Of a stretch of 64,000 nucleotides of DNA, positions 13,100 to 24,692 are shown piece after piece. Every line of letters begins with the position of its first letter. Positions within the stretch are counted from its first letter, which is position 1. The stretch comes from Eleusine coracana subsp. coracana. Its lineage: Eukaryota; Streptophyta; Magnoliopsida; Poales; Poaceae. The position numbers were made by a program, and so were the translations under genes. The stretch lies in the NCBI GenBank assembly GCA_032690845.1, contig CM064417.1:22794808-22858807 (forward strand), given 5' to 3'. The notes under the pieces were generated by a model. That model did not search any database. It saw only the letters and a program-made list of their open reading frames with translations, and was not told the origin of the DNA.

Positions 13100-13811
13100 G
13101 GAGTTGGGAACGTGGAGGACCAGCAAGGGCTTGGAAGCCAAAGTGGAGGCCCAATCAAAACCGACTTCGAGTCTGTTTCGGGGCTCAGGACCAGTCTGTA
13201 TTAAAACAGTCGCCCAGGACACATACGGACTCGGATTTGGACGTTCTACATATGCACGGAAAGATAAGGAGAAGACCTTTCCAATGCTGCCGGCCTCATG
13301 TAAAAATTCATCCGGAGTCATCGGGAATCATCAAAACAAGAGAGAGTCCAGAATCTGTATCGGTGCTACGTCGCCTATTTTTGGCCTTTGGGCTTTGTAT
13401 TTAGTTGAGCCCAATTAGGGGTGCGTCCAGAGGGTCTTGCATGACCCTAGGGTCTTTATATATAGCCGCTGCCGCACCATCAGGGTTCGGGTTTTGCTTA
13501 GATCAATTCTGTTCATAAACACTGTCGCCGTTCATCGGTTTGTGAGAGCCCAACTTTGAGAGTTTAATCGTACATCTGCAATTGTGTTGCATTCTTCGTT
13601 GTTCTTGCTTTTGTTCTTGATTCGCAGGCAGGGATTAGCCTTCTCGGCGAGGTCAATCGTCTTTGGACGGTTGATAACCAGAGGAGACGTCGTGCTGCGA
13701 TTGCGGGGTTTAGAACGTGCTGTTCTGAAGCCGGATCGATTTGTGTGTCGCCTTCGACCAAATCAACTTACCAAGTACCTTTTGGAAGATCGGGAACCCT
13801 TATCCACATCA
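13100..13811 (+). mobile_element. 3' LTR of CRM-like copy 1, 5'-truncated
   Basis: Matches the last 710 bp or so of the 923-bp LTR and ends CACATCA at 13811, followed by gtgct. The first about 210 bp were lost in the deletion that also removed pol. A TATATATAG stretch near 13456 sits at the TATA-box position of the family. Confidence 0.9.
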
Positions 13812-14713
13812 GTGCTGTCCAGCAGGTTGTGCATTGCGTGCATTCTTATTTTGCTGCTGAGATGGTGCATGCGGCGCCTGAGATTGCTGGGGAGGTGCTG
13901 GAATACGAGATTGTTGTGGTGGACGATTAAAATTCTGCTGCCGGGTCTATGGAATTGCTGCTACGGTGGTGACTAGAATCGCTGTCCAGTGGGAGAAGTA
14001 TACACCACACGATGTTTGGGCGGTGGTGCAGCAGTGTTACTAGTGGGTGGAGTCTTCCTTTTGTACTCTTCAGTTTGCACTTCGTGATATGCATCTTTTT
14101 GTACAATGGCAGCATTGACTAGATCATTAAAGGTTCCAGTCGTCTACTAGGTTAATTTTTCCTTGAGTGCGGGATTCATGCCATGGCGAAACACAACATG
14201 CCTTTTAGCTTCAGTGTCCACATACAAGGGAGCATATTTTGCCAGTTGATTAAATTTCTGAGAGTACTCTAGCACGATCCTTCCTCCTTGTTTCAAATCT
14301 AGAAATTCCTAGAGCTTTCTCTCCATAATTCCAGCAGGTATAAAATGAGAACGGAATGCATCTTTGAACTCATCCCACTGTACAATGTGACCTTCTTGAT
14401 GTGAGGCCATATAGTTAGCCCACCAAACATTAGCTGAACCCAGAAGTTGTTGTGCTACGAATAATAGCTTCTGTGCATTAGTGCACTACAGCAACCCAAG
14501 CTTAGATTCAGTAATGCAAAAGAAATTGTTAGCATCCAATGGCTCCCTAGCATGCTCAAAGGTTGGTGGATGGGTGGATAAGAAATCCTCGTATGTGCTC
14601 TACCGTGGCTGATCATCATGGCGCCCACCATTATGATTCAAGTTCCGAGCTATCTGTCGAAGTAGCTCAGTATCTTCCTGCTTTGACTCAAATATCATGG
14701 ACATATCTTGAGC
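13812..14713 (-). pseudogene. Gag core of Tekay-like element, truncated
   Basis: On the minus strand, translation in changing frames gives a retrotransposon gag core: WWANYMASHQEGHIVQWDEF near 14370-14430, FIPAGIMERKL near 14315-14345, and VLEYSQKFNQLAKYAP near 14235-14285. At least four stops and a Pro/Gln-rich degenerate linker follow toward 13812. Gag forms the virus-like particle. The N-terminus, leader, PBS and 5' LTR are missing: at 14713 the sequence changes abruptly to Sirevirus LTR. Confidence 0.75.
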
Positions 14714-16322
14714 CCATCGGCAGTGTCGGTTGGCACCATCGGCAGTGCCGATAAAGTCCATCGGCAATGCCGATGAGGGATTCTCAAAAGCAGTAAACAA
14801 AGTGCATCAGTAGTGCCGGTCTGGCCATCGGCAGTGCCGGTGCGGGGTTCAGACTCAAGCCACCGGCAGTCCCCGTCTTGGCATCGCTGGTGCCGATCCG
14901 AGTTCTGACCCACCAGCAGTGTCGGTCCTGGTCGTCGGCAGTGCCGGTCGACCCCGATAGAAAAGAAAAAGGTTTCAGGATTAGGCAAAAACTTGACCAA
15001 ATCCAAAGAAAACAAACTCCAAATGATGCGATTTTTGGACCAGTGAATCCTCAACACATCACGACCCTAATCCTAGAAGATCCACTTAATTGGCTCAAGG
15101 AATCATCATGAATTTTAGATCTTGTGCCAAGAACACCAAAAAGGGAAAACTTGAGAAATCCTTCAAATCAAAGATGCTAGAGCTATGGATTCGGTCAAGG
15201 ACCTATGGGGATTTGTTCTAGCACATCATAGCACCAAGTTTCCCACGAAATCCGTCCCAAAAACTTGTCCAAAAAGGAGATCAAAAATTCCCACGAAAAT
15301 AGCTCCAAAAATAGAGAAAAAGAGAAATTCAGGATTTAGGGAGAGAGGAAGACCTTGAGCACGAAAATACTTCTCATATCATAGAAACATGCTTACAAGA
15401 TCCATGGATACAAGGCTAGGAAGCCACCCTCTTCCTCCCACTATTTGGAGGAGAAAGAGATGTCTCTCACACACTCTCTCCTCTCCTCTATCACATGAAG
15501 ACCTCTCCTAGCACTTTGAATGAAGACCTAACACAAGACTAATGGGAAGAGGCACCTCTCCCACCAGCCACACCACTCCTTATATAGGCCAAGGGTCCAA
15601 AACAACTCTACCCTTGACCTATAACTCATTGCCACCTAGCACAAGGGGCAAAACCGTCCAAACCTTTTTCCTTCACTCGAACGCCATCAAGCCCTTCCCA
15701 ACTTTGCTTCGCCTCGATGCAAGCTCCGTGATGGTGCAACATTCACCTCCAATCACCGCCACAGGTTTTGAGGCCAAACTGGGAAACTGCCTTGCACGCT
15801 TCTCAAAGCATGACTTCTCGATCTTGATGCGTGTCACCTTGTCCCATGATCCTCCTCATCGGCAAGTCTCTCCCGCCTCCGGTCCATTGCAAGCCTCTAC
15901 TTGCACTGATGCCCGATCACCTTTCACCTGGTCAACCCTGCCATCTTGATCACCACCCACGGTTTTGAGCCTCAACCGCGAAACCGTCCATGCTTCTTGC
16001 CTCTGCACGTGTATTGTGTGGATCACCCTTGACTCCACCTGGCTTCTAGATCGTCTGGCCCCAAGTCTCCTACTTGTGCCCTATCCTCTCGCCGTTGACT
16101 GCCAAGTTGACTCCAGTGACCTACATATTATGAGACAAGTAAACACATTTCTCATCTCCTGCAACTCTCCAACATCCTCACCAACTCCGGTTAGTCAAAA
16201 CCATGATATGCCCAACTCCTGCAATCCCCAGATTACCGCATTTCAACTCAAACACAGACTCAACCAATGTCAATTACTGATCACATATTGCAAACCATGG
16301 CACATATCCACATGGTTTCTCA
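14714..16322 (-). mobile_element. 3' LTR of Sirevirus A copy 1, lacking its 3' end
   Basis: Starts TGAGAAACCATG at 16322 after the polypurine tract and matches the 5' LTR until 14714, where the last 240 bp or so are missing. The palindrome cluster at 14714-14950 has about nine units of the type CCATCGGCAGTGCCGGT. A TATA-like stretch lies near 15580-15586. Confidence 0.85.
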
Positions 16323-16336
16323 ATCTCCCCCTTGAT
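16323..16336 (-). other. Polypurine tract of Sirevirus A copy 1
   Basis: On the minus strand ATCAAGGGGGAGAT precedes the TGAGAAACC start of the LTR, a classic copia plus-strand primer. Confidence 0.85.
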
Positions 16337-17669
16337 GAGTACGTTGACAACAGCAAATGCACAAAGATTAGAGATTGAAATGCGAAGCCGAATAAGCACA
16401 TCCAAATGGCCAAACCCAATGAAAAGGTGAAAAGTAGGCCATCTAGAAAATAGGGATCACAAAACCACGAGTTGGCAAAGACAGCGACTTGAGATGCAAA
16501 GAGTGTGAAAAGCGCAAGGAAACGCTCAAGGACATGAAATGCTCTCCCCCTTAACATGTGGTAGGTCACATTTAATGCAAAATGGATCATTTTAAGTTTC
16601 TTAGTATTATTTGTGCATGACCCACAACTTTCTCCCCGTTTGGCAATGAACTCATGAAAGAGGCAAAAGAACAAACATGCAATGAATGAAAATGCAAACC
16701 TAAGGAGCTTCAGCAATTATGCAAACAAGCATTTAACCTTGCTAATCATATCCATAGAGCCGTGAAGTGTAAAAGCAATAGCTCACAATCATACAAAGAC
16801 CAAAAATAGATAGCAAGGCATGAACACCAAGAGCTATACAAGCTAAGCAAAAAGATTGACTAGCTTAGATGGAATCAAATTTGCTTATCATAAGAAAAAC
16901 TACCACCACATGTGTAAGTACTCCCATCCAAGGCAAAACAAGTATCAATTGAATCAAAAGAACCTAGCTAGTCTCCATCTCGACCAAGGCAACAGGCATT
17001 CACAAAAAATGAGCTTTACAAACGCTCACATATGCAACAGAGACTCAATTTATCAAGTGTTTATAGTTTATCCTCATGTGTCCTCTTATCCATGCGGAGG
17101 GTCGCATGACTGGTTATGGCAAACACCTCGAGGCCTCAAGTCACAGTGTTTGGATTTAGCATTTTAGAATTATTTTGATCAAAGCACTTAGCAGATTTTT
17201 CATGATTTATTCACATGACAAAAGAGCATGCCTTTGCGGCAAAAGGAACACACGTTCCCACAATGTTCCATCATGAGCTAAACATTGCAAAGCCTTCCAT
17301 TTCGTAAACCCAAGGTGCCAAAGCCAAGACATCCTCTAGACTAGCCTCAACACAAGTTTTGACAGGGATAAAAGCAATTGTACACATGGTGAGCAAGTCT
17401 TAACAAGATTAGTTCATAAGGTTCACAAGAAGCTTAGTTTACCTTTAAGATTAGCAAGTTGCTCAAAAGAGTCTATAACAAGCCATCTAGAAAATCTAAG
17501 CATGAGAGATTACTATCACATCCACACAACTTAGCTCAAGCTCAATCATAGCAAAGAGAAATGCAAGAAAGCATAAGAATCAAAGCTCATCTACCAATGC
17601 ATATATTACATATGAGATACAATGCAAAAAAGGTAAGATACATATATACAAGAAAACACCAACTCCCCC
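16337..17669 (-). other. Long 3' UTR of Sirevirus A copy 1
   Basis: About 1.3 kb between the RNase H stop and the PPT with no convincing coding sequence. It matches 49994-50826 of copy 2. One open frame with hydrophobic content around 16270-16716 runs across the PPT and LTR start, so it is probably fortuitous. A further purine-rich run GAGGGGGAGTTGG directly follows the RNase H stop (minus strand, about 17652-17670). Confidence 0.65.
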
Positions 17670-18445
17670 TCAAATGATGCCATAAGGATGGCAAACACCA
17701 AGCTCCCCCCGAAGAAAAGCAAATCTTGAAGCATCTAGAGGCTTGGTAAGGATATCAGCCAATTGGTTTCTGGTGTCGATGTATTTGACCTCCACATCTC
17801 CCTTCTCAACATTATCTCTCAGGAAGTGGAATCTCACATTTATGTGTTTGACCTTACCATGTAGGACTGGATTCTTGGCTAAGAATATGGCACTAGAGTT
17901 ATAACACATGAGTGGAATACCCTTAAAGGTTAACCCATAGTCTCTCAAGGTGGACACAATCCATAGAATTTGTGAGCAGCAGCTAGCAGCTATAACATAC
18001 TCAGCCTCTATGGTGGATTGGGCTACACTCGACTACTTACAAGAAGACCAACAGATCAAAGAAGTACCGAAGAAATGGCACGTACCAGAAGTGCTCTTCC
18101 TATCAATTCTACACCCAGCAAAGTCCGTATCCAAATTCCCAATGAGATCAAGAGATGAAGATGCAGAGTGCCAAAGACTAAACTCAAGGGTGTATTTGAG
18201 ATACCTGAAGATGCGCTTGATAGCCTTGTGATGAGTAACTCTTAGGGAAGCATGAAAACAAGCACAAAGACACACTGCAAAGTGTATGTTGGGTCTTGTT
18301 GCCATCAGGTATAAGAGGTAGCTAATCATGCTCGTGTACTCCCTTTGGTCCACCGCTTCACAGTCTTCGTTAGGGTCAAGTGCCATTGTTGTGGACATTG
18401 GTGTTGACAATGGCTTCAGATTGACCATGTCAAACTTCTTCAAGA
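17670..18445 (-). pseudogene. RT C-terminus and RNase H of Sirevirus A copy 1
   Basis: The upstream frame (18458-18033) gives the end of RT (LLKKFDMVNLKP; MISYLLYLMATRPNIHFAV) and the start of RNase H (LDTDFAGCRIDRKSTSGT). The downstream frame (17957-17670) gives the rest, ending ADILTKPLDASRF. A catalytic Asp is lost: the usual CDN(T/S)SA box reads CYNSSA here (near 17900), while copy 2 still has CDNSS. The two frames are joined through a frame break at about 17958-18032, where the S-x-x-E-A-E box is disturbed. Confidence 0.8.
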
Positions 18446-19167
18446 GCAGCAAATGCAAGCAAGATCCTAATGGCTTCTATGCGTGCAACAGGAGCAAAGG
18501 TTTCCCCATAGTCTAAGCCCTCCACTTGACTGAAACCCTGGGCAACAAGCCTAGCCTTGCTTCTAACAACCTCACCATCTTCCCCATGCTTGTTTTTGAA
18601 AACCCACTTGGTTCCTATGACATTGACACCAACAGGAGGCTCTACTAGGGTCCACACTTTGTTTCTCTCATAGTTTTCCAACTCCTCATGCATGGCATTA
18701 ACCCAATGTTCATCAGATAATGCGTGTCCAACATCCCAAGGTTCAAAGGTGGCAACAAAGAGAGAATTAGTAAAGCAGGCAAGATGTGCAGAACTTGACA
18801 TTGTTGTCATCTCATAGGGATTATCGATCATCTGCTGAGTTGGATGTTGATGCTGAATGTGGTGAGGGGCCTCTCTCGCAGAGCGTACCTCCGCCTCAAC
18901 CATAGCTGGAGCTGGCTCAACAGCTGCTGAGGTTGATGTAGAAGCTTCTGGACCCTTTGCTGGAGTGGTGGAAGCAGCAGGAACAAGCTCGGATGTGTGA
19001 TGGAAAGACTCATCATCATCATCCAAGCCCTGTAGGTCCTCTTCTACAAATATACTCTCCTTCATCTCCCTGTTACCTGCAGTCTCAACCACATTGCTTG
19101 CACAAGAGTTTGATTCATCAAAGGTTACATCACAGGACTCTACGATGGTGTTAGTTTCCAAATTCAT
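18446..19167 (-). pseudogene. RT N-terminal part of Sirevirus A copy 1, core deleted
   Basis: The frame begins in the acidic, Ser/Thr/Pro-rich linker between integrase and RT, then shows the copia RT start: EHWVNAMHEELENYERNKVW, GTKWVFKNKH, RLVAQGFSQVEGLDYGETFAP. It stops after AIRILLAFAALEEV. The following block with the catalytic YVDD box is absent, since the sequence jumps directly to the region near LLKKFDMVN. RT is therefore destroyed by an internal deletion of roughly 120-140 codons, judged against the usual domain. Confidence 0.85.
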
Positions 19168-19194
19168 AACTTTGTAAGAATGGCCATGAAGGGT

Positions 19195-20130
19195 TTAGCC
19201 AAAAAAGATGCCATCGAAAGATCTCGACTCAAACATATCAAGATTGCTATGCTTGAGAATGAAGAACTTGCAACCAGAAGCGGGCAAATGAGAAACCGAT
19301 GGCTTCCCCCCAAAACATAGCTTATCGGAAGTCACATTAAGAATTGAGCGCCATAAAACTCGATTGGAAACATAGCAAGCACTGCTAATGGCCTCAGCCC
19401 AGAACCGCCTTGGAGTCCTATGCTCATCGAGCATCGTCCGGGCCATTTCCACCAAGGTTCTATTCTTTCTTTCGACCACACCATTTTGCTGAGGGACACG
19501 AGGTGCTGAAAACTGATGCTCAATATCATGCTCAAGACAGAAAGCATCAAAGGAGGAGTTCTTGAACTCGGTGCCATTATGACTGTGAATTGCTTGTAAT
19601 ACATTAGAAAGTTCCTTGAATAACCTCAAAGCTAAGCTCCAAAAGTGATGAAACACTTCATCCTTGCTCTCAAGAAAGTAAACCCAAGAGTAGCAAGAGT
19701 AGTCGTCAATAATCACAAGAACATACCACTTCCCACCTGCCGAACGAACCCGAGAAGGACCAATAGTGTCCATATGAAGTAGCTCTCTTGGGCATTCAGT
19801 CATCACCAAATTGATTGGTGGATGTGAAGCGGCAATCATTTTCCCATGATGACAAGGAGCACAAACCAAATCTTATCAAATTCGAGCTTAGGCAATCCTC
19901 GGATCAAACCTAGACCACTCAAGAGACAAAGCAAGTCAAAGCTCATGTGACCTAGTCTCCTATGCCATTTCCAGAGCTCAGAAGAAGATTGAGCAAAAAA
20001 TCACTTGTGAGAACCAGGAGAACTAGCAAAATCAGCCTAAAAAACTTACCCAATGCGCGAAATCAAGCAAACCAAAGAGCCATTAGAATCAAGAACACAA
20101 TTTTCTTAAAGCACACTTCCAAACCAACAT
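19195..20130 (-). pseudogene. Integrase of Sirevirus A copy 1
   Basis: On the minus strand the zinc-binding part shows RRLGHMSFDLL near 19930-19960 and the cysteine pair VCAPCHHGKM near 19840-19870. The catalytic core follows: the first Asp in HMDTIGPSR, the second position reading AIHSHNGTEF where copia integrases have SDNGTEF, and the Glu in PQQNGVVERKN. Thus the second catalytic Asp is replaced by His (near 19580). The conserved W-A-E-A-I box is intact. The region above 19870 needs a frame change. Confidence 0.85.
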
Positions 20131-20137
20131 CAAGCAA

Positions 20138-20365
20138 CTAAGAGACAGAGAAGAGATTGTACTTGAGCTGCTCAACCAAACCAACATCCTTGAGAGTGAA
20201 TTTTTCATTTACTTTTACTGCGCCTCTTGCCTTCACTCTCCCTCTCTTGTCATGTCCCAAGGTCACATACTCCCGGAGCTGCAAGGGAGTGAGGCTGGAG
20301 AACCACTTTGCATCTCCGGTCATGTGGCGCGAACACCCGGAGTCCATCAACCATTTGTTCTCCAA
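20138..20365 (-). pseudogene. Aspartic protease of Sirevirus A copy 1
   Basis: The 75-residue frame has the copia protease start WLMDSGCSRHMTGD (active-site Asp in DSGC) and the later block VTLGHDKRGRVKARG, ending in KYNLFSVS. In copia the protease lies directly before integrase, as here. The frame is open over the domain but is separated from gag and integrase by stops. Confidence 0.85.
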
Positions 20366-22857
20366 GCCTCCACCTGCTCCCTACAAAGAACGAGAAGGAA
20401 AGATCGATGACTCAGTGCTGGGGTTAGGAAGAAAAACTCTTGGGAAGCCAGCATTGAATCACAGTTCTTTGCACATTACCAATCAAACGCGTGGGACTAG
20501 TACCACGATGGGGAAAGCGTTGCATGTCAAAGTGTCTCAACTCAAACCTGAGGTTGTGAGGATAGAAATAATCTATGTAAAAGCCAAATCCACACAAGCA
20601 ACGCTCACCACGATGGGTAAAACATGGGGCGCCAAAGCGCTGCTGAGCAAAGCCTCTCTTTCATGAATCAAAGCCATATGAGGAATGAGGCTGTCCACAA
20701 TAGGCACGAGAAAAGGAGCGAGGCTGAAAACTAACAAAATCATCATGATGTACATTCCTAGTTAACTCAGCTTGCATCCTCTCAATTCTCTTACACCTAT
20801 AACAATACTCATCCAAGTGACCCTTACGACCACAGAACATGCAAATATAGACACTCTCATGTTTAGGCTTAGCTTGCACACTGGGTTTGGGTTTTGGCTT
20901 CTCGGCTTGCTTTGGGTTGAAGAAAGGATTGGGGTTAGGTCGGTAGTATGTTTCAGTGGGTTTGATGGACTGTTCCTCATCCTTGTACCTAGATCAAGGC
21001 ACAAACTTACCCACATTCTCACTCTCCTTGTCACACATCTCAAATCCGAAGCCCAAGTTGTAGGTTGACCTACTGGCACTTTTCTTTGACTCGTGCCAAG
21101 TCACTCTCAATCTTCTCCTCACTCACTAAGGTTCTTTGGAGACGACAAATGAGATAGTCATTTTCTTGGGTTAGGAATTTGTTTTCCTCTCTAGTGATTG
21201 CAATCTTATACTTAAGAGAGCCACACACTACACGTGGTGGTGGAAGAACTTTCGAGCGAGTCTCATCTAGCAGCTTGGACTCGAGCTCTTTGACTTTGAG
21301 GGTTCGAGCTTCCAACTCATTAGTGAGCTTGGGGCACTTCTGACATGCACCCAAAAGAGTTGGTCTAGCTTTGAATTCATTAAGCTCTTTATGGGCACTG
21401 TCAAGTTGACTAGCTACTTCAGCATGCACACTCTCTCGCTGTGCAAGATCATTCATCACAACTTGACAAGACTCACACTCAACAGCAATGTCATCTTTTG
21501 CAAGCTTAGACCTAAGCGAAGTGATTCCATACTCAGCACTCTCCAACTTAGACTTAAGCTCTCTACTCCCACGTACAGTGCTGCGAAGCTTATCATCTTT
21601 CATGAGAGAAACATCGTGCAAATGATCAAGTTAAAAAGAGAGCTCATCAAGAGTGGGAGGTACCTCGCTTGTGTTGGAGTCAGAGCCAAAGTCGGTGTCA
21701 TGGTCGTTCTTTGCCATGAAGCAAAGCCCGGTGAAGTCGTCCTTCCTCTTGACTTGTGGCTTCTCAGCCTCCTCCTCCGAGCTTGTAGGGCCTTCGCTTG
21801 ATGTGAGGTTGATGTCGCTCACGATGACAATGCAAGCGCGTGCAATGGCCTTGACGAACTTCTTGGAGTTCTTGCCTTTCTTGTAGAAGCGATTCTTCTT
21901 CTTCTTGAAATTTTCAGTGTTATTATCGTGATACCCAGACTTCTTCTTCTTCTTGGGGCAGTCAGCGATGAAGTCTCCAGGGTCACCATACTCGAAGCAG
22001 GTTCATGAACTGCCTCCTCTTCTCTCTTTCTGGTTGTTGTAGAACTTCCTGAACTTCCTTGTGAGCAAGGATAGCTCCTCGTCAGGAATGCACTCCATCT
22101 GTTCATCGGAAGCTACAACAAGAGAAGACAAAGTAGACTCCAAAGAAGACTTGTCAAGTGAGGGGTTAGTTCCATAAGAAGCACCACTGTGACTAACCTT
22201 TTGAGAGCTAGAAAGCAAAGCCATGCTAGAAGCAGAATTACCAAGCTTAGGACAAGACTTTCTAGACTGTTCATGAGATTTTAGCTTGCTATACAGCTGT
22301 TCACAGTCCAGGGTATTGAAATCAATAGTTTCTTCTAGTGCAGCAATCTTAACCCCCCAAGTATTTTCATCAAGTGAATACAACAATTGCTTAGCTATAT
22401 CATTATCACTGTACACAAGGTTACCACAAGCTTGCAATTTGCACACAACGGCTTCAATCCTACAAAAAGTGTCATCTAGTGACTCGCTAGGTTTTTGTGC
22501 AAAGGTTTGGTACTGTCTATTGTAAGAATCCTTACGCATAGACTTGACATGATTGATATCCTCATGGTACATGCAAAGCTTTGCCCAAATGGCATACGTA
22601 GTATCAAGATGAGCAACACGGCCATGTTCATTCCTACCTAGAGCAGACAATAGTATATTCACAGCTTTGGAGTTGTTCTCATACCTGGTGAACTCACCTA
22701 CTGGCGCGGTGTTGAGGTCATCCGGTATGGCGTAGTCCTGCTCCACAATCTCCCAAATTGCACGTCATTGGCCCAAGAGATAAGCCTTGGTCCATGACTT
22801 CAAGTAGGGAAAGTCCTCTCCATCGAACATCCAAAGCTTGACCGCATGCTTCTCCAT
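20366..22857 (-). pseudogene. Gag of Sirevirus A copy 1
   Basis: The start is placed at 22857 (MEKHAVKLWMF), about 45 nt after the PBS; a TGA (from a CGA-type codon) near 22770 interrupts it, and the longest open piece is 22746-22003. Domains in order: gag core (TYAIWAKLCMYH; SLDDTFCRIEAV), a first zinc knuckle that has decayed (CFEYGDPGDFIADC, a Cys and the His lost, near 21965-22000), a Lys-rich patch, a Ser/Glu-rich segment, a long coiled coil (21621-21070) and a second, intact CCHC knuckle (CMFCGRKGHLDEYC, near 20810-20850). Two knuckles separated by a coiled coil fit Sirevirus gag. Several frame changes are present. Confidence 0.85.
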
Positions 22858-22900
22858 GCCGCCTTCGGATCACAAAGCCGGTGAAGGTCAACTAGTGATC

Positions 22901-22918
22901 AAACCGGCTCTGATACCA
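22901..22918 (-). other. Primer binding site (initiator-Met tRNA)
   Basis: On the minus strand TGGTATCAGAGCCGGTTT lies two bases after the LTR end. TGGTATCAGAGC is complementary to the 3' end of plant initiator-Met tRNA. Confidence 0.9.
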
Positions 22919-22920
22919 AT

Positions 22921-24692
22921 TGAAGGATCGAGAAGGCGACCAGAGGGGGTGGGGTGAATGGGAGCCAATTAAAATTCTTTGATAGAACTTGTCCTATGTT
23001 CCGATTACAGCCCAAGCCAACCTCTAAACCGATCACCAAGGCCACAGACACCAACACGTGATGTGCTAACCCTAGGAGTGAACAACAACCGCAACAGAAC
23101 ACAACGGAAACAAAGGAGAACAGAAAACACCCAAAACAGTGTGAAACTGGACTACCATCGGTAGTGCCTATCACAGCCATCAGCAGTGCCGATAAAGCCC
23201 ATCGGCAGTGCCAGTGAGAGATTCTCAAAAGCAGCAAATAGAGCACATCGGCAGTGCCGGTCTGGCCATCGGCAGTGCCAGTGTAGGGTTCCGACTCAAG
23301 CCATCGGTAGTGCTGGTCATGGCATCGGTGGTGCCGATCCGAGTTCTGACCCATCGACAGTGTCGGTCGACCCCGACAGAATAGAAAAAGGTTTCGGGAT
23401 TAGGCAAAAACCTGACCAAAACCTAATCAAACGAACTCCAAATGATGCAATGGACCAGTGAATCCTCAACACATCATGACCCTAATCCTAGAAGACCTAC
23501 TCAATTGGCTCAAGGAATCATCATGAATTTCAGATCTCGTGCCAAGAACACCAAAAAGGGAAAACTTGAGAAATCCTTCAAATCAAAGATGCTAGAGCTA
23601 TGGATTCGGTCAAGGACCTATGGGGATTTGCTCTAGCTCATCATAGCACCAAGTTTCCCACGAAATCCGTCCCAAAACCTTGTCCAAAAAGGAGATCGAA
23701 AATTCCCACAAAATAGCTGCAAAAATAGAGAAAAAGAGAAATTCGTGATTTAGGGAGAGAGGAAGATCTTGAGCACAAAAATACTTCTCATATCATAGAA
23801 ACATGCTTACAAGATCCATGGATATAAGTCTAGGAAGCCATCCTCTTCCTCCCACTATTTAGAAGAGAAAGAGATGTCTCTCACACACCCTCTCCTCTCC
23901 TCTATCACATGAAGACCTATCCTAGCACTTTGAATGAACACCTAGCACAAGGCTAATGGGAAGGGGCACCTCTCCCACCAGCCATACCTCTCCTTATATA
24001 GGCCTAGGGTCCAAAACAACTCTACCCTTGACCTATAACTCATTGCCACCTACCACCAGGGGCAAAACTGTCCAAACCTTTTTCCTTCGCCCCAACACCA
24101 TCGGGCCCTTCACAACTTTGCTTCACCTCGACACCAAACCTTTTTGAGGCCCAAACCGGGAAACTGGCTTGCACGCTTCTCAAATTCTTGTTCTTGACGT
24201 GTGTCACCTCGTCTCGTGATCCTCCTCATCAGCAAGTCTCTCCGCCTCCGATCCATTGTAAGCCTCTACTTGCACTGACGCCCGATCACCTTTGACTTGG
24301 TCAACCCCGCCATCTTGATCACCACCCATGGTTTTAAGGCTCAACCGCGAAACCGTCCATGCTTCTTGCCTCTCCACGTGTATGGTGTGGATCACCCTTG
24401 ACTCCACCCGGCCTCCGGATCGTCTGGACCTAAGTCTCCTACTTGTACCCGATCCTCTCGCTGTTCGCCATCAAGTGGACTCCAATGACCTACACATCAT
24501 GAGACAAGCAAACACATTTCCCATCTCCTACAACTCTCCAACATCCTCACCAACTCCGGTTAGTCAAAACCATGATATGCCCAACTCCTGCAATCCCTAG
24601 ATTACCGCATTTCAACTCAAACATAGACTCAACCAATGTCATATTACTCATCTCATATTGCAAACCATGGCACATATCCATATGGTTTCTCA
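22921..24692 (-). mobile_element. 5' LTR of Sirevirus A copy 1 (complete)
   Basis: 1772 bp, from TGAGAAACC at 24692 to CCTTCA at 22921 on the minus strand. The palindrome cluster (about eight units) is at 23157-23370. A TATATAAGG sequence on the minus strand near 23992-24000 is a candidate TATA box. The same LTR occurs as a solo copy at 27587-29419. Confidence 0.9.

Larger units (their letters stand above)
14714..24692 (-). mobile_element. Sirevirus-type copia element, family A copy 1
   Basis: A Ty1/copia element read on the minus strand: 5' LTR (24692-22921), PBS, gag, protease, integrase, RT, RNase H, a long 3' UTR, PPT and 3' LTR (16322 down to 14714, truncated). The gene order protease-integrase-RT-RNase H, the initiator-Met PBS, the two zinc knuckles in gag and the palindrome clusters in the LTR place it in the Sirevirus (Maximus) lineage. 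The base flanks at 24693-24697 read ccaat; the partner duplication is lost with the truncated end. Confidence 0.85.

Noticed and set aside
14714..14960. Regular repeats resembling a CRISPR array
   Set aside because: Units are short, imperfect palindromes with variable spacing, repeated at the same place in five LTR copies; the setting is a plant retrotransposon.
16270..16716. 148-codon minus-strand frame with hydrophobic stretches, possible env-like protein
   Set aside because: It crosses the PPT and LTR start, and I see no equivalent open frame in the same UTR of copy 2.
22901..22918. tRNA-like sequence
   Set aside because: Only the 18-base primer binding site is present; no tRNA gene arms or full cloverleaf.
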